This document shows, piece after piece, positions 6,344-8,804 of a stretch of 8,804 nt of DNA (its first letter is position 1; each line of letters starts with the position of its first letter). Made by a program: the position numbers and the translations under genes. The DNA comes from Bacteroides sp. GTDB lineage: Bacteria; Bacteroidota; Bacteroidia; Bacteroidales; Bacteroidaceae. Under the pieces are notes generated by a model, which had not been told where the DNA came from, did not search any database, and saw only the letters and a program-made list of their open reading frames with translations. The DNA is taken from positions 1 to 8,804 of the forward strand of contig JASLDF010000070.1 in the NCBI GenBank assembly GCA_030151635.1, read 5' to 3'.

Positions 6344-8368
6344 ATGAAGAATATAATCCTTTTAATAGTTTTTTGTTTATCCTTATTTTCGGTTGGGTGT
6401 TCTTTTGAGAATCACACAACAGCCACTTCTCCTGATGGAAATTTAACCATTCAATTTTTGCTGCGAGAATCTGGTCAGCCTGCCTATTCAATTGATTTTA
6501 AGAATGACAAATTGGTAACTATGTCTAATCTTGGAATGGTAGAGGCTAATGGCTTAAATCTTTCGAATAAATTTAAAGTTAAGAGCACCTCTTTGAAAAC
6601 ACATAATAACGACTGGACTTCTATATGGGGGGAAAACAAAAAACACAAGGACCATTACAATGAGTTAATTATAGCTCTTGAAAATGATAGTAAAGTCAAA
6701 TTAAATTTGTTTTTTAGAGCATATAATGAGGGGGTAGCTTTTCGTTATCAATACTATATTCATTCAAGCGATTCTGTTTTTATAGCTGATGAACTAACCG
6801 AGTTTAATTTTTTAGAAAATGCCACAACATGGTCTATACCTGCAAACTTTGAAACCTATGAATTGTTATATCGAACACTTCCTTTGGATGATTTGGATAA
6901 TGCTAACACACCATTAACTCTTAAGTTTAAAGATAAATGCTATGTTGCTTTGCATGAAGCATCTCTAGAAAACTATCCCGAGATGACTGTCAAAAGTGTT
7001 GAGCCTCGTAAATTAATTGCTAATTTAGCTCCGTTGCCAAATGGAATAAAAGCCGAATTAGGAAACTCCTTTAAAACTCCTTGGCGATATTTTCAAATCA
7101 CAGATAATGCAGCGCAGCTTATAGCCTCGTCTTTAATTTTGAACTTAAACGAACCAAGTGTTCTTCCCGATGCAGCAGAATGGGTGAAACCAATGAAATA
7201 TGTTGGTGTTTGGTGGGGCATGCACTTAGGAATTGAATCGTGGTATGATGATGGTTTAGGTCGCCATGGTGCAACCACAGAGAAAGCGATTCAGCACATT
7301 GATTTTGCTGCGAAAAACAAGATTGAAGGTGTCCTTTTTGAAGGTTGGAATAAAGGATGGGCGACTTGGGGTGTTGGTCAAAATTTTGATTATGTAACTC
7401 CTTCTGACGATTTTGATATGGATGCCGTACTTGCTTATGCAAATGAAAAAGGCATTAAGCTCATTGGGCATCATGAAACGGGGGGGAATATACCTCACTA
7501 TGAATCTGTGCTAGATACAGCACTTCAGTATCTTTCAAGCCGAGGCATTCATGATTTGAAAACAGGCTATGCTGGTGGATTCCCAAATGGTTATTTGCAC
7601 CATAGTCAGTATGGAGTTCGCCATTATCGTAAAGTTGTAGAGGCTGCAGCCAAGCAGAAAATAACTATTAATGCACATGAGCCTATTAAGGACACAGGTT
7701 TACGTCGCACTTATCCAAACACAATGAGTAGAGAAGGGGCAAGGGGAATGGAGTGGAATGCTTGGAGTAGTGGAAATCCACCAGAGCATCATGTCATTCT
7801 AGCTTTCACGCGTTTACTGGCAGGTCCGATGGATTATACACCTGGTACGTTTGATATTCTCTTTAAGAATACGAAAGATCTTCCTGAACGTAAAAAGTGG
7901 AATGATCAAGATCAAGGAAATAGCCGTGTTAATACAACTTTGGCAAAACAAATTGCTCTTTGGGTAATTTTGTACTCTCCGGTGCAGATGGCATCCGATT
8001 TACCTTCAAACTACGAAGGGCACCCTGCATTTCAATTCTTCCGAGATTTTGACGCAGATATTGATCAAACTTACCCAATAGCTGGAGAGCCAGGAGAGTT
8101 TGTTACTCTAGCTCGTAGAGCTAAAGATAAATTTTATTTAGGTGCAATATCTAATCAATTAGCACGTAACTTAACCGTTCCATTAACTTTCTTAAATCCT
8201 GATATTGTTTACGATGCAGTGATTTATGCAGATGGTGAAGATGCTAATTGGGAGACAAATCCGCAATCGTATCAAATTTTTGAACGAGAAGTAACATCAA
8301 ATGATGTACTTTTGTTGAAATTAGCAAATGGTGGAGGTTCTGCTGTAACCTTTATTCCTAAAAAGTAA
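6344..8368 (+). CDS. GH97 glycoside hydrolase, inverting (SusB-like) alpha-glucosidase type, lipoprotein
   Basis: This 674-residue enzyme should release glucose from the non-reducing end of alpha-glucosides. A signal peptide ends in SVGC with lipidation predicted at C19, although S at -3 makes the lipobox imperfect. Domains in order are an N-terminal beta-sandwich (about 28-275, opening with SPDGNLTI), a TIM barrel (about 285-560, from VGVWWGMHLG) and a C-terminal beta domain (about 575-674). Glutamates line up with Bacteroides SusB by motif and spacing: E378 (HHET) with Glu439, E446 (NAHE) with Glu508, E464 (REGARG) with Glu526, and E470 (GMEW) with the acid Glu532; E129 probably matches the calcium ligand Glu194. 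This set marks the inverting subgroup; the retaining alpha-galactosidase subgroup uses an Asp nucleophile. It is somewhat shorter than SusB, and no SusC/SusD genes are nearby, so this is not a visible starch locus. The ATG is fixed by the signal peptide. The S9 peptidase gene follows after 25 bp. Confidence 0.95.
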   Translation: MKNIILLIVFCLSLFSVGCSFENHTTATSPDGNLTIQFLLRESGQPAYSIDFKNDKLVTMSNLGMVEANGLNLSNKFKVKSTSLKTHNNDWTSIWGENKKHKDHYNELIIALENDSKVKLNLFFRAYNEGVAFRYQYYIHSSDSVFIADELTEFNFLENATTWSIPANFETYELLYRTLPLDDLDNANTPLTLKFKDKCYVALHEASLENYPEMTVKSVEPRKLIANLAPLPNGIKAELGNSFKTPWRYFQITDNAAQLIASSLILNLNEPSVLPDAAEWVKPMKYVGVWWGMHLGIESWYDDGLGRHGATTEKAIQHIDFAAKNKIEGVLFEGWNKGWATWGVGQNFDYVTPSDDFDMDAVLAYANEKGIKLIGHHETGGNIPHYESVLDTALQYLSSRGIHDLKTGYAGGFPNGYLHHSQYGVRHYRKVVEAAAKQKITINAHEPIKDTGLRRTYPNTMSREGARGMEWNAWSSGNPPEHHVILAFTRLLAGPMDYTPGTFDILFKNTKDLPERKKWNDQDQGNSRVNTTLAKQIALWVILYSPVQMASDLPSNYEGHPAFQFFRDFDADIDQTYPIAGEPGEFVTLARRAKDKFYLGAISNQLARNLTVPLTFLNPDIVYDAVIYADGEDANWETNPQSYQIFEREVTSNDVLLLKLANGGGSAVTFIPKK

Positions 8369-8393
8369 AATACATAATTATTAATAATCAGAT

Positions 8394-8804
8394 ATGAAAT
8401 CTAAAATTTTAGCAATGGCAGCAGCTATGAGTTTAGCAGCATGTGGAACTTCGAGTACGGAGCCAACACAGCCAACAGACTTAATTGGTAAGTCTACAAT
8501 TAAGGTTGAAGGAAGAAAATTGACACCAGAGACACTGTGGTCAATGGGTAGAATGGGAGCAGTGAGTGTATCAGAAACTGGTAAAATAGTTTATACTGTA
8601 ACTTACTATAGTGTTCCTCAAGATAAAGGAAACAGTGAAGTATTTGTAATGGATGCTGATGGTAGCAATAATACACAAATCACTTTTACTCCTTTTAGTG
8701 AAACAAGTCCTGTATGGATTAAGAATGGTACTAAAATAGCATTTGTATCAGCAGAATCGGGTTCTCACCAACTATGGGAAATGAATCCTGATGGTTCTGG
8801 TCGT
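8394..8804 (+). CDS. S9-family (DPP5-like) peptidase lipoprotein, 5' part only
   Basis: The ORF is open from the ATG at 8394 to the window edge (137 codons, no stop). The N-terminus is a lipoprotein signal with a textbook lipobox, LAAC, and C17 as the lipidated residue, followed by a Ser/Thr/Pro linker. From about residue 40 the sequence (LTPETLWSMGRMGAVSVSETG) resembles the opening of dipeptidyl-peptidase 5 and related S9 enzymes. WD40-like/PD40 beta-propeller repeats follow: the VFVMDADGSNN repeat, then the LWEMNPDGSG repeat. The propeller gates a C-terminal alpha/beta-hydrolase domain carrying Ser-Asp-His, which lies outside the window, so peptidase activity is inferred. A bare TolB-like propeller protein remains possible but less likely given the N-terminal match. 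Expected role: trimming dipeptides from peptides in the periplasm or at the outer membrane. The 25-bp gap after GH97 and lack of a clear promoter or terminator suggest co-transcription. Confidence 0.8.
   Translation, partial: MKSKILAMAAAMSLAACGTSSTEPTQPTDLIGKSTIKVEGRKLTPETLWSMGRMGAVSVSETGKIVYTVTYYSVPQDKGNSEVFVMDADGSNNTQITFTPFSETSPVWIKNGTKIAFVSAESGSHQLWEMNPDGSGR

Noticed and set aside
7093..7498. Three overlapping minus-strand open frames inside the GH97 gene
   Set aside because: They lie opposite the conserved catalytic domain, have low-quality composition rich in His, Pro and Ser, and have no promoter or context of their own.
8377..8388. 12-base palindrome ATTATTAATAAT between GH97 and the S9 gene
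   Set aside because: It is made only of A and T in an A/T-rich gap, where such palindromes are common. It has no GC stem, so it is neither a terminator nor a credible operator.
1..8804. tRNA, rRNA, riboswitch, insertion sequence, attachment site, CRISPR array or toxin-antitoxin pair
   Set aside because: No cloverleaf, rRNA motif, transposase or integrase, long terminal repeat, spaced repeat array or paired small genes were seen. The intergenic gaps are short and are accounted for by promoters and terminators.

Overview
The window is AT-rich and looks like the chromosome of a member of the Bacteroidota, probably order Bacteroidales; family or genus cannot be set from the sequence alone. The evidence is a TonB-dependent outer-membrane receptor, a GH97 glycoside hydrolase, an S9 peptidase lipoprotein, start codons preceded by A/T-rich leaders rather than Shine-Dalgarno sequences, and several matches to the Bacteroidota -7 promoter element (TAnnTTTG).

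Layout. (1) Positions 1-25 are a short flank with nothing recognisable. (2) 26-2482, minus: a TonB-dependent receptor of the plug-plus-barrel type, with no SusD partner in view. (3) 2483-2659: an intergenic stretch with the rho-independent terminator of the next gene and a candidate promoter for the receptor. (4) 2660-3937, minus: an NCS2-family (nucleobase/ascorbate) permease lacking several hallmark substrate-site residues. (5) 3938-4110: a divergent intergenic region with the permease promoter. (6) 4111-4599, plus: a YbaK-type misacylated-tRNA deacylase. (7) 4665-6221, plus: a POT/PTR-family transporter with its own -7 box and a strong terminator. (8) 6344-8368, plus: a GH97 enzyme with the full set of glutamates of the inverting, SusB-like subgroup. 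(9) 8394-8804, plus: the first 137 codons of an S9 (DPP5-like) peptidase lipoprotein, cut by the window edge.

Working together. Most transcription units look independent: each of the receptor, permease, POT and GH97 genes has its own promoter candidate, and two clear terminators separate units. Only GH97 and the S9 peptidase (25-bp gap) look co-transcribed. The broad theme is nutrient acquisition: outer-membrane uptake, nucleobase-type uptake, cleavage of alpha-glucosides, peptide trimming at the envelope and possible peptide import. The DPP-like peptidase and the POT transporter could be successive steps, but the terminator between them argues against one operon.

I found no evidence of a new defence, mobile or biosynthetic system. 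The points most worth checking are the divergent active-site residues of the two transporters, the periplasmic insert and apparent lack of the HA/HB helices in the POT protein, and two methionine-rich inserts in the receptor barrel.
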